Shown piece by piece: positions 22,447 to 30,706 of a stretch of 46,107 nt of DNA. How positions within the stretch are numbered: position 1 is the first letter of the stretch; each line of letters opens with the position of its first letter. A model generated the notes under the pieces. It was given only the letters and a program-made list of their open reading frames with translations. It made no database searches and was not told where the DNA came from. The stretch is from Spirosoma spitsbergense DSM 19989 (GTDB taxonomy: Bacteria; Bacteroidota; Bacteroidia; Cytophagales; Spirosomataceae), in the NCBI RefSeq assembly GCF_000374085.1, contig NZ_KB893533.1:1-46107 (forward strand). The letters run 5' to 3'. The translations under genes were made by a program, and so were the position numbers.

Positions 22447-25113
22447 TTAGAACCGAAGCCGGTACGTGTTGAGTTGATGAGGGCGAAAATTGAGTTTCAA
22501 AGACGTGTTCGTTGGTTTCAGTGTCCGTTCGTTGGTTTCGATGTGCGTTGTTTGCCAGGCTTGCCGAATCGGTACGGTTGTCGTTAGCGTTGGGGTAGCC
22601 GGCTTGTTGCTCAGGTTCCAGAAGCGGGCAATCAGGCCATTTTCAATGCCGTCTTCGCCCCGTTTCAAGGCCCAGAGCAGCAGATTCGGGTCGCTGGTTT
22701 TCAGCAGCGAGAATGTGGGACTGGGATAGCCCGTTTGCGTACCACTAACTGCGCCGGTTACGAGCGGATTCTGGTGTTCGAGCGCAAATTTCATCGCGGT
22801 TAACGGATCGAAATCCGTCCGGTGCGTAGTCAGGGCGAAGCTGTAGCCGAAGCTGGTTTCGCCGTTTTGCCCCCGAATACCCAGCGCGCCTTTGTCTTCG
22901 CGTTTGGTATCGACCTGCCCGCCCGCCAACGCACTGAGCTGGGCCGAATTTTCCCACAGCGAATCGACGCTACTGTTGCCCAGTTTAAAGAAACTGCAAT
23001 CCTGATTGGAGAGCGTAACGCCATAGTTTTGCTCGCTCAGGTCGGCAAAGTGGTTGAACGTCTGCCAGTCGAGCCGGGCGTTTTGGGCGGCATAATGCCC
23101 ACCCCGCGTTTCTTTTTTGGCGGTCAGTATCGCACCCAACTCTTCGTGGTGCGTGGTGGGGTTCGTCAGGTTGAATGAGAACGCCCACGTTTTCATATCG
23201 GTAAAGTTGGCCTGAATACTGTCTTCAATCTCAATACGGGGCGATCCGCCCGGTTCGCCGGTGCGGCTATCAGCAAACAGCGTTATCCGGACGGTATGCG
23301 GCACCGGATTGGGCGAAACGGCTTTCAGCGTTACCGACACCGGCCCGGCATTCTCAATGGTTACCGGGCTGCCGTCGTTGAGATTGGTCGCGCCCAAATC
23401 ATTCAGATACCGCCCGTTTTGGGCCTTTATGACCTGTCGGCTATTGGCCAGGCTGTCGTACAATTCCGTAATCGCCCCCGACGGGCTAAGCCGGAGTCGG
23501 TAGTGGGCATTGCGAATGGTTTGGCCCGTAACGGTAGCCGCCAATGGTCTTGATTTCGGTGTTCCCGGTCTGATTTCATAGACTTTGTAACCCACCGGCG
23601 GCAGGTTTTCGGCCATAATCCGCAGGCAGGTTTTCCCCGCTTTGGTAATCAACTGACTCACTGCTTCCTGATTGGTGGCTACGTCGATGACGCGCACCGG
23701 GCCGGTACCAGCCCAGGCAAAATCGGCCACATCGGTACGTGTCCAGTTCAGGGCGTTGAAGACGTAGAACCGGGCATCCGCTGCTTTCCGAATCTGACTG
23801 CCCAACGCCCGGACGGAGCGCGAAAACAGCGTATCGGTATAGCCCGAAATCTGCCGCTGAATCTTGTTTTGCCAGGTGGCCCGCACGGGCTGCTTCACCG
23901 GCCCGTCGGCGGTCCAGTTGTGTTCCCAGTACATCCCGAACGACTCCCAGGCCAGGTCACGGGCGGTTGTGAGGTCATTGCCAAACGAAGGATTTTTCAG
24001 CGATACCAGTGCGGAAAGAGCTTCGGCAGTGCGCAGTTTCTCGGTCGAACGGCGAACTTTGGCGGTAGTTTCATTCATCGACGCACAGTACAAATCCCAC
24101 TCGTTACCGTAACTCACCGACTCGGCCGGCAGGTTGGGATAGGTTTTGGCTACGTCCTGGAAGAAATCCTCCTCGTTGGAGACCCGCACCGTTCGGTTGT
24201 CGTTGGTGCCGTTTCGGGCGGCTTCGATGAACGGGGCCGAGAGGAAGGTAGACAGGTCGTCCCAGCCGTACCCAAAGGCCCCGGCAATGGCAAAGGGATA
24301 TGCTGGTGTATTGCAGAGCGCATCGAGTTTACCGATAACCCGCGTTATTTCGTCGGTTTGGCTCACGGTAGCGGGCCGATTCTCCGGATACAGCCGACAT
24401 TCGGCGTAGCCACCCAACGGAGCTTTGGTCTTCTCGTTGTAATTATACCACTTCATTAACACGCTGGCCCCGTCCAGCCCCGCATAGCGGTAAAGTTGAT
24501 GCCGCCGGTTGTCGCGGTATTCTTCTGTCATCTGACTGCCGTACCCGCCAATACCTTTGTAGCTGTACTTCGCCCCCGAACCGGCCCAGAGCGAACTCAG
24601 CCCCAGCGGAATGGTATTGTTTTCCATTGTCTGCGCCATCGAAAACCGCAGCTTGTACGTCCGTTCCAGGCTGCCGGCGTAGTACATGCCCCGCAAAACG
24701 GCCTCGGTAGGCTGAGCACCGTAGGTACTCACGAGCGTATTGAGCGGGCTGCTGATATGCCCCGATTTTATGGCGGCAATCAGCCGGTTGAACTGCGCCG
24801 GAGAACGGTATTTCTGGTAGGCCCGTAGCCAGTAGCTACCGTCGCAGTTGAAGCGGGCCTGAAAATCGGGCGGGCTGTTTCTGGTGGAGTCAATTTGCCG
24901 GAGGTAGTAGTCGAGCATCTGCACGAAGGCCGTGTCGTAGGTCGCTTCGTTGGCCGTCCACATATAGTCGGTATGGTCATCGTTGGCGATGTACAGCCGC
25001 TTGACGGCGGTCGGAAGGCGGAGTGCCGCCCAGCCGCCCCCCCGGCGATCCGGTTGGGCCGTTACAACGGATAGACCAACGAGGAGACACAGAATGAACA
25101 GGGCGTATTTCAT
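22447..25113 (-). CDS. GH38-like glycoside hydrolase (alpha-mannosidase-related)
   Basis: The 888-residue protein has a signal peptide (ALFILCLLVGLSVVTAQ). Its N-terminal catalytic domain opens with YIANDDHTDYMWTANE (residues 41-56), comparable to the metal-binding HxHxDxGW region of GH38. It continues with FNCDGSYWLRAYQKY near residue 90. A middle three-helix region and large beta-sandwich domains follow (INRLYD-like GAITELYDSLAN near residue 560). Size and architecture match the GH38/GH57-type relatives in Bacteroidota, but key residues are divergent, so mannosidase activity should not be assumed. It is secreted to the periplasm or surface. It follows a GH-A gene and precedes the ROK kinase by 15 bases. 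Confidence 0.65.
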   Translation of the reverse strand: MKYALFILCLLVGLSVVTAQPDRRGGGWAALRLPTAVKRLYIANDDHTDYMWTANEATYDTAFVQMLDYYLRQIDSTRNSPPDFQARFNCDGSYWLRAYQKYRSPAQFNRLIAAIKSGHISSPLNTLVSTYGAQPTEAVLRGMYYAGSLERTYKLRFSMAQTMENNTIPLGLSSLWAGSGAKYSYKGIGGYGSQMTEEYRDNRRHQLYRYAGLDGASVLMKWYNYNEKTKAPLGGYAECRLYPENRPATVSQTDEITRVIGKLDALCNTPAYPFAIAGAFGYGWDDLSTFLSAPFIEAARNGTNDNRTVRVSNEEDFFQDVAKTYPNLPAESVSYGNEWDLYCASMNETTAKVRRSTEKLRTAEALSALVSLKNPSFGNDLTTARDLAWESFGMYWEHNWTADGPVKQPVRATWQNKIQRQISGYTDTLFSRSVRALGSQIRKAADARFYVFNALNWTRTDVADFAWAGTGPVRVIDVATNQEAVSQLITKAGKTCLRIMAENLPPVGYKVYEIRPGTPKSRPLAATVTGQTIRNAHYRLRLSPSGAITELYDSLANSRQVIKAQNGRYLNDLGATNLNDGSPVTIENAGPVSVTLKAVSPNPVPHTVRITLFADSRTGEPGGSPRIEIEDSIQANFTDMKTWAFSFNLTNPTTHHEELGAILTAKKETRGGHYAAQNARLDWQTFNHFADLSEQNYGVTLSNQDCSFFKLGNSSVDSLWENSAQLSALAGGQVDTKREDKGALGIRGQNGETSFGYSFALTTHRTDFDPLTAMKFALEHQNPLVTGAVSGTQTGYPSPTFSLLKTSDPNLLLWALKRGEDGIENGLIARFWNLSNKPATPTLTTTVPIRQAWQTTHIETNERTLKPTNTSLKLNFRPHQLNTYRLRF

Positions 25114-25176
25114 GCAGGGAGATGGTTATCTGTATAAAAGGGACTGATTAGCCAAACTTCCCGGTTTCACCCGAAA

Positions 25177-26679
25177 TCAGGGCCGGACAAACTGGACCAA
25201 ACTCCGGTCGGCAATCAAAACAGGGGCATCGTAAATCGGGATGTTCGTAAACGTGTAGGTGCCGTCCGTTTTTTTCCACTGACCCGCCGGGATTTCATAG
25301 ACCCCGCCCGTAATGATATCCACCAAAACGGGCGTGTCGATGTTGGCATTGGTAAACGTAAAATTCAACAGCCGGGGCGTGGTGGATTCCGCCGGGATTG
25401 CGTCGTCTGACCAGATGGTGAACACCTGTTTTTGGGTGGCTTTGTTCCGGTAGCCAAACACGGCCAAACTCCGGTCGGTATTGGGCGAATACGTTACGTC
25501 GGCTTTATTGGCGGGAACGGCTTTGGGGTTGTGCGAATGGCTGACGTGTTTGATGCGCTCCAGCGAATTGTCGAAAATGCTCGTCACGTGTTGCATGGCA
25601 TAATACGCCATTTTGGGGCGTATGGCCCGCTTTGTTGAGTCTGACTGGATAATACCTTTCACGTTGAGTTTGCGAATGGGGCCAGCCGTGTAGGCCATAT
25701 CGATGATACCGAGGATGCTTGTTTCGATGTCGTGACCCAAATCGCCGAGCATCCGGCGCGTGTTCCACTTGGCCTGCGTCAGTTCGCTCCAGTCGTAATC
25801 GCCGAGCGCACCCCGCCCAAAACCGGGCGCCGAGGGGCAACCGTTTTCGCCCTGCCGCAGCGGGATGTTCGGTGCGTATTTGTCCAGAATAGCCCGCAAC
25901 TGCCTTACTTTCGGGTAGTGCGAATCGGGGTTATAGACGTAGTCGTGGTAGGTGAAATTGGCAAACCCGTTGATTTTCTTTTTGTCGGCCAGCACCTTGA
26001 AAAAACGGTCGGCATAGTCGAGGTCGATGTGGCCCATGGCCAGGCCCGACACCCGCGCTTCGGGTTGGATGCGTTTGATGATGTCGATGGTGCGGATGTG
26101 GAGGGCCGCGCAGCGTTCGGGCGTGTTTCCTGTGTTGTCGCCGAAGTTGGGTTCGTTCCAGATTTCCCAGTCAACAACCTTGCTTTTGTAGCGTTTCACG
26201 AGGGCTTCTACCCAGCGGTCCCAGGCGGCTAAGGCTTCGGGCGAGGTGGGTACGCCCGCGCCGAGGTTGGAGCCTCCGCCGTTGGGGTAGTTGTGGTTGC
26301 CATACGACGTTTCAAGCCAGGGCTGAAAACCGCGCCGGTGGGCATCGTCGATGATGTGGTCGAGCCAGGCCCAGTCGTACTGTCCTTTGGTATGTTCGGT
26401 TTTATCCCAGCCCGCCTGCATCCGCAGCCGTTTTATCCCCAGCGGGGCAATGTATTCTTTGAACTGATCGTAATCGGTATAATCGCGGTCCATCGTTTCG
26501 CAGCCGATGAGCCAGTTCGACCCCTGAATCTCGCTGGTGGAGCGCGGTTTCACACTGCCCAGGTACGGCAAATCGGTCTTGAACGAGGATTGAGCGCGAT
26601 TTGGCCCGGTGTCGATGGTTTGGGCAACCGACTGAAAGCCAATACCTATAAGTACAACCAGAAAAAGGAGCTGTTTCAT
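25177..26679 (-). CDS. Clan GH-A glycoside hydrolase, paralogue 3
   Basis: The 500-residue protein has a signal peptide (LLFLVVLIGIGFQSVAQ) and a TIM-barrel domain. The presumed acid/base is E176 in WEIWNEPN and the presumed nucleophile E278 in LRQGENGCPS. Other landmarks are CETMDRDYTDYDQFKEYIAP, GIKRLRMQAGWDKTE and PWLETSYGN. A C-terminal beta-sandwich ends with VYEIPAGQWKKTDGTYTFTN. It resembles GH39-like enzymes (which include xylosidases and iduronidases), but the family number is not certain. Two paralogues occur upstream in the same operon (32364-33827 and 35314-36717). The ATG at 26677-26679 sits 8 bases after the uxuA stop. The open frame extends 14 codons upstream, but only into uxuA. 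Confidence 0.85.
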   Translation of the reverse strand: MKQLLFLVVLIGIGFQSVAQTIDTGPNRAQSSFKTDLPYLGSVKPRSTSEIQGSNWLIGCETMDRDYTDYDQFKEYIAPLGIKRLRMQAGWDKTEHTKGQYDWAWLDHIIDDAHRRGFQPWLETSYGNHNYPNGGGSNLGAGVPTSPEALAAWDRWVEALVKRYKSKVVDWEIWNEPNFGDNTGNTPERCAALHIRTIDIIKRIQPEARVSGLAMGHIDLDYADRFFKVLADKKKINGFANFTYHDYVYNPDSHYPKVRQLRAILDKYAPNIPLRQGENGCPSAPGFGRGALGDYDWSELTQAKWNTRRMLGDLGHDIETSILGIIDMAYTAGPIRKLNVKGIIQSDSTKRAIRPKMAYYAMQHVTSIFDNSLERIKHVSHSHNPKAVPANKADVTYSPNTDRSLAVFGYRNKATQKQVFTIWSDDAIPAESTTPRLLNFTFTNANIDTPVLVDIITGGVYEIPAGQWKKTDGTYTFTNIPIYDAPVLIADRSLVQFVRP

Positions 26680-26687
26680 GTAAAATT

Positions 26688-27674
26688 TTAATGGTGTTGA
26701 GTTTTCGTCTCCACAGCGCAAGCTTCCATCAGTCCTTTGATGTAGCCCACACCGAACAGGTTGCCCTTCATTTCGTAGCCCGCGTGGTCGTTGCTTTCGC
26801 CCGCCATCGTCGGTACGTGGTCCGAGCGGAGCGGTACGTTCAGGCCGGTTTCGTAATACACTTTCATGGTGGCGTACATGTCGGTCGGGCCGTTGTCGTG
26901 GAACGTCTCGCGGAAGTCGGCGGGGTGGCCCGCTACGTCGCGGATGTGGACGAAGAAGATGCGCTGCTGCCCACCAAACTCACGGATAAGCGCCGGTACG
27001 TCTTCCTGCATGGTGGTGTACGTTCCCTGGCAAAACGTCAGCCCGTGCGCCGGACTGTCGGACAGCGATAACGCCCGGCGCATGGCATTCGCCGAGGTCA
27101 GAATCCGTCCAATACCGTTGACGGGGCTGATGGGCGGGTCGTCGGGGTGCAGGGCCATCTGTATGCCATTGGCTTCGGCAACGGGCATGACCCGCTCCAC
27201 GAAATACTGGTAGTTGTCCCAAATCTGACTTTCCGAAAACAGACCGTATGTTGAGACGGGTTCCTGCTGCGATGCTTCGTAATTGAACCCGCTGACTAAG
27301 GCACCGCCCCGTTCGGGCAGGTTTTTGTAGGTGCGGTACCAGCCCGTTGCCATGAAGTTGTAGCACAGCAGCCTGATACCCAACTGCCCCATGTTTTCCA
27401 GCATTCGGCAATAGCGGTCAAGGTCTTCATCGCGGCCCGGCAAACCGAGTTTGATCCGGCTCATGTCGAATTGGTCGCCCTCCAGCCCAATAATCCGCAA
27501 CCCGTTAGCCGCGTAGATTTCCTGCGACTGCCGGAGCGAGTCGAGGTTATCGGGGGCGGGCAGTCCAGTCAGTTCGGGCGCGAGTTTGACGATGGCTTCG
27601 CTGATGCCCATCTGCCGAGCCAGTTGCCACTTCTCGTCGGGCCGATTGCCGAAAAAGAGGAAGGTTAAGGTCAT
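26688..27674 (-). CDS. uxuA: Mannonate dehydratase
   Basis: This 328-residue enzyme is predicted to dehydrate D-mannonate to 2-keto-3-deoxy-D-gluconate, the third step of glucuronate catabolism. The UxuA motifs are present: MALHPDDPPISPVNGIGRI (metal and substrate binding), FFVHIRDVAGHPADF, ETFHDNGPTDM and RSDHVPTMAGE. It is slightly short compared with the 390-residue enterobacterial form but matches the compact Bacteroidota form. Its ATG is 2 bases after the stop of the RraA-like gene, so the two are translationally close, and the next gene follows by 8 bases. It completes the uronate set together with UxaC and the SDR reductase in the same operon. The following enzymes (KDG kinase and aldolase) are not nearby. 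Confidence 0.94.
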   Translation of the reverse strand: MTLTFLFFGNRPDEKWQLARQMGISEAIVKLAPELTGLPAPDNLDSLRQSQEIYAANGLRIIGLEGDQFDMSRIKLGLPGRDEDLDRYCRMLENMGQLGIRLLCYNFMATGWYRTYKNLPERGGALVSGFNYEASQQEPVSTYGLFSESQIWDNYQYFVERVMPVAEANGIQMALHPDDPPISPVNGIGRILTSANAMRRALSLSDSPAHGLTFCQGTYTTMQEDVPALIREFGGQQRIFFVHIRDVAGHPADFRETFHDNGPTDMYATMKVYYETGLNVPLRSDHVPTMAGESNDHAGYEMKGNLFGVGYIKGLMEACAVETKTQHH

Positions 27675-27676
27675 GC

Positions 27677-28429
27677 TCAGAAATAACCGCCTTTTTCGGT
27701 AATCGACTGCACCGTTTCACCATCGCGCACCCAGCCAAAAATCTTCTTTTCGTTCTCCCGAATCTCTTCAGCCCGCACCAGCACGGCGTAGGCAATGTCG
27801 CGCGGCACGACCAGCACCCCGTCAATGTCGCCCAGCAGCACATCGCCGGGGCGGATGGTTACGTCGTCAATTTGCAGCACGGTCTGGTAATGTGTAATCA
27901 GGCAACGGCCCAGGCTTCCGTTGGAGATGCGGTACTTGTAAAAAACCGGGAAGTCAGCTTCCAGAATCTGGTGCGTGTCCCGAATACCGCCGTCCAGACA
28001 GGCGGCTTTTATGCCTTTTCCTTTGGCCGTAGCGGTCATTACCCCGCCCCAGAGCGTCGCTTTTTCGTCTTTACTGGAATCCCAGATGACAAACGCGTTT
28101 TCGTGCATAGCATCCAGCATTTCGGTTCGAAAGGCCATTTCGCCCGTGATTACGGCGTTCGGCGCACTCTTGATCGTGAAGGCAAAACCTGCCACTGTCC
28201 GGTACTCGCGCAACGGCACAATGCGATTGGGGAGGGCCTGACTCAGCAAACAATGTTCGCGGAGTACGTCGTTAACAGCACCCGTATAAAGTTGCTCAAA
28301 GCGCAGCAGCAGTTCGTTGTCCGGCACGGGAAACGACTTCGTCGAGATGTACTCCCGCTCTTTGATAACCTTTTCGAGATTCATCATCCCAACTTCTTTT
28401 TTGTACTGGTCAATTCCGTTGTGTATCAT
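27677..28429 (-). CDS. RraA-like (HMG aldolase fold) protein
   Basis: The 250-residue protein has the RraA/HMG-aldolase fold: ALPNRIVPLREYRTVAGFAF, VIWDSSKDEKATLWGGVMTA, then KAACLDGGIRDTHQIL and RPGDVLLGDIDGVLVVPRDI. RraA proper inhibits RNase E, but relatives are class II pyruvate aldolases or unnamed sugar-acid enzymes. Here the operon context (between UxuA and an SDR) favours a catalytic role on a keto acid. The usual metal-binding Asp and the DGxxRD motif are present. The long form starts at ATG 28429; family alignments would also allow ATG 28384 to 28387. A KDG-pathway function would be new and is inference. Confidence 0.8.
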   Translation of the reverse strand: MIHNGIDQYKKEVGMMNLEKVIKEREYISTKSFPVPDNELLLRFEQLYTGAVNDVLREHCLLSQALPNRIVPLREYRTVAGFAFTIKSAPNAVITGEMAFRTEMLDAMHENAFVIWDSSKDEKATLWGGVMTATAKGKGIKAACLDGGIRDTHQILEADFPVFYKYRISNGSLGRCLITHYQTVLQIDDVTIRPGDVLLGDIDGVLVVPRDIAYAVLVRAEEIRENEKKIFGWVRDGETVQSITEKGGYF

Positions 28430-28464
28430 GTCTATCGTCTTTTAAAAAGGTTGTTGTCTTTGTT

Positions 28465-29301
28465 TTACACGCCCGAACTGGCGAGGAAACCACCATCCAC
28501 CGGCACTACGATACCCGTGACGAATCCGGCGGCTTCGTCGCTGATGAGCCAGTTCATGCAGCCAATCAGTTCGGGCGCTTCGCCGAAGCGTTTCTGGGGC
28601 GTGTGGCCCATGATGCTCTCGGCGCGGGGCGTATGGGAGCCGTCTTCGTGGAACATGATTTTGCGGCTGCGGTCGTTCAGGAAAAAGCCCGGCGCAATGG
28701 CATTGACCCGCACCCCCGCCGGGGCCAGATACGCGGCCAGCCACTGCGTGAAGTTGGCAATACCGGCTTTAGCCATGCCATACGCCCCCACTTTAGTCAG
28801 CGGTCGGTAGCTATTCATCGACGCGATGTTGATAATAACCCCTCGCTTCTGAGCCGCCATATCGCGGCCAAACACGAAACTCGGTATCACCGTCCCCATC
28901 GTGTTGATGTCGATAACGCTCTGAAACACCGGCATACTGAGGTTGAAAAAACCCTTCACCGACCCATCGTCAAGCAGTTCGCGTTCGTCAAATTCGGTGG
29001 TGTTGGTCAGCGCGTCCATCTGATTACCACCCGCCCCGTTAATCAGCACCGTACACGGGCCAAACGCTTCGCTGACAACGGCATGAGCCGCTTTGACGGA
29101 GGCTTCGTCGGCCACGTCGGCAGCCACGGAAATAGCGGTGCCACCCGCCTGTTTTATCTCGGCCTCTACCCGTTGTAGTTTGTCCATGCTACGTCCCAGC
29201 AGAGCAACTTTATAGCCCTGCCCGGCCAGGTTTCGCGCCATTTCGGAGCAGAGCGTCCCGCCCGCGCCAGTTACAACGGCTATTTTACTTGTATCACTCA
29301 T
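28465..29301 (-). CDS. SDR-family oxidoreductase, probable fructuronate reductase
   Basis: The 278-residue enzyme is a classical short-chain dehydrogenase. It has the nucleotide motif VVTGAGGTLCSEMARNLAGQ, the active-site Ser in INIASMNS, and Tyr/Lys in AYGMAKAG. Position between UxaC (overlapping start and stop by 8 bases) and UxuA predicts reduction of D-fructuronate to D-mannonate with NADH, the step done by the unrelated UxuB in enterobacteria and by an SDR protein in Bacillus. The length is slightly greater than usual because of an insert around FNERELLDDGSV-like EFDERELLDDGSVKGF. It is cytoplasmic. Other sugar-acid SDR activities are possible. Confidence 0.88.
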   Translation of the reverse strand: MSDTSKIAVVTGAGGTLCSEMARNLAGQGYKVALLGRSMDKLQRVEAEIKQAGGTAISVAADVADEASVKAAHAVVSEAFGPCTVLINGAGGNQMDALTNTTEFDERELLDDGSVKGFFNLSMPVFQSVIDINTMGTVIPSFVFGRDMAAQKRGVIINIASMNSYRPLTKVGAYGMAKAGIANFTQWLAAYLAPAGVRVNAIAPGFFLNDRSRKIMFHEDGSHTPRAESIMGHTPQKRFGEAPELIGCMNWLISDEAAGFVTGIVVPVDGGFLASSGV

Positions 29302-30706
29302 TAGTCAGCCAGTATTTTATGTTGTTGTACGAAAGGTCTTTGATTAGGTTTTTGAGCAGCTCGTCGTCGTTTGGTAACTGCCCCGACTCGACCCAGTTGC
29401 CCACGAGGTTGCACAGAATCCGGCGGTAGTAGTCGTGGCGGGTCATCGAGAAAATACTCCGCGAATCGGTGGTCATTCCGATGGCCGTGCTGAGGAGTCC
29501 GTAATTAGCCAGCGTGGTCAGTTGTTCGGTAATGCCCAGGTAATGATCGTTGTACCACCAGGCCGGGCCAAACTGAATTTTGCCCACTACGCCATCCTCC
29601 GAAAACGAACCCGTCAGCGACGCAAACGCGGCATTATCGGCGGGATTGAGCGTGTATAAAATCGTTTTCGGCAGGCTTTCCGTCTTGTCCAGATCGTCCA
29701 GAAACCAGCTCAGGGAGGCTATATCAGCGGTTTGGCCGATGGCGGCAAACCCGCCCGCGCCCCCCACCCGCGCCCGCAGCCGTGAACTCGTGTAACGGAA
29801 CGCGCCAATGTGCAATTGCATCCGCCAGCGTCGATGGTGGTATGCCTGACCCAGAAACAGCAGCAAATACGATTGCAACTGAACCGTCTGTTCACTGCTC
29901 AACGCGGCTCCGTTCAGGACGTTGTCGAGTAGGTTCCTGGCCGTTGCTTCGTCGGTGGCCACGTACCGAAAACCAGCATCGAACGAATGGTCGGCCAGCA
30001 GACAGCCGCATTCCACGAAGAAATCGAGCCGGGTTTCCACCGCCTGCTTGAACGTCGCGAGATCAGTAATGTCCACGCCGGTTTGCTCCGTTATTTTCGG
30101 TAGCCAGGCCGGAAACGTGGGCTGATTAACGGCGATGATACTGTCGCCCCGCAGCGAGGGCAGGCACTGAAACGGTACGTTCTGGTCGGCTATAGCCCGA
30201 TGGTGTTCGAGCGAATCGGCGAGGTCGTCGGAAGTACAGAGGAGTTCGACACCGAACTTTTTCAGGATTGCCTGTGGTCGGAACGCTTCGGTCACCAACA
30301 GTGCGTTAGCCCGTTCCCAGATGTCGGCGGCATTGCATTCGGTCAGCAACTCGTCAATCCCAAAAATGGTCTGTAACTCCATGCACGACCAGTGAAACAG
30401 CGGATTGCCAACGGTCTTTGTCAGGCATTTCGCCCAGGCCACAAACTTCTCGAACGCGGGTGCGTCGCCGGTGATGAGCCGTTCGGGAATGCCGCAAATC
30501 CGCATGGCCCGGTGCTTGTACGGGTCGCCCGACACCCAAACGTCCTGAATGGTCTGGAACGGCGCGTTCCCGGCCACCATGGCGGGGTCGATGTGGTTGT
30601 GAAAATCGACAATAGGCAGTCGGGCCGCCACATCGTGGTACAGCGAACGGCCCGTTATGTTATAGAGCAGAAAATTGTCGTGAATGAAAGGCATGGTCGT
30701 TGTCAT
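29294..30706 (-). CDS. uxaC: Glucuronate isomerase (uronate isomerase)
   Basis: The 470-residue protein matches UxaC, an amidohydrolase-fold enzyme that converts D-glucuronate to D-fructuronate, and galacturonate to tagaturonate. Recognised segments are VDFHNHIDP near residue 35 (metal ligands), SLRGDSIIAVNQPTFPAWLP and the C-terminal TDSRSIFSMTRHDYYRRILC. Its start overlaps the symporter stop as ATGA (30703-30706) and its stop overlaps the SDR start, showing strong translational coupling. Together these genes form uptake, isomerisation, reduction and dehydration of a uronate. The length is normal for the family. Which uronate is the natural substrate cannot be told from this gene alone. Confidence 0.95.
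   Translation of the reverse strand: MTTTMPFIHDNFLLYNITGRSLYHDVAARLPIVDFHNHIDPAMVAGNAPFQTIQDVWVSGDPYKHRAMRICGIPERLITGDAPAFEKFVAWAKCLTKTVGNPLFHWSCMELQTIFGIDELLTECNAADIWERANALLVTEAFRPQAILKKFGVELLCTSDDLADSLEHHRAIADQNVPFQCLPSLRGDSIIAVNQPTFPAWLPKITEQTGVDITDLATFKQAVETRLDFFVECGCLLADHSFDAGFRYVATDEATARNLLDNVLNGAALSSEQTVQLQSYLLLFLGQAYHHRRWRMQLHIGAFRYTSSRLRARVGGAGGFAAIGQTADIASLSWFLDDLDKTESLPKTILYTLNPADNAAFASLTGSFSEDGVVGKIQFGPAWWYNDHYLGITEQLTTLANYGLLSTAIGMTTDSRSIFSMTRHDYYRRILCNLVGNWVESGQLPNDDELLKNLIKDLSYNNIKYWLTNE

Noticed and set aside
27872-28810. Plus-strand open frame of 312 codons
   Set aside because: Antisense to the RraA-like and SDR genes, whose motifs are unmistakable.
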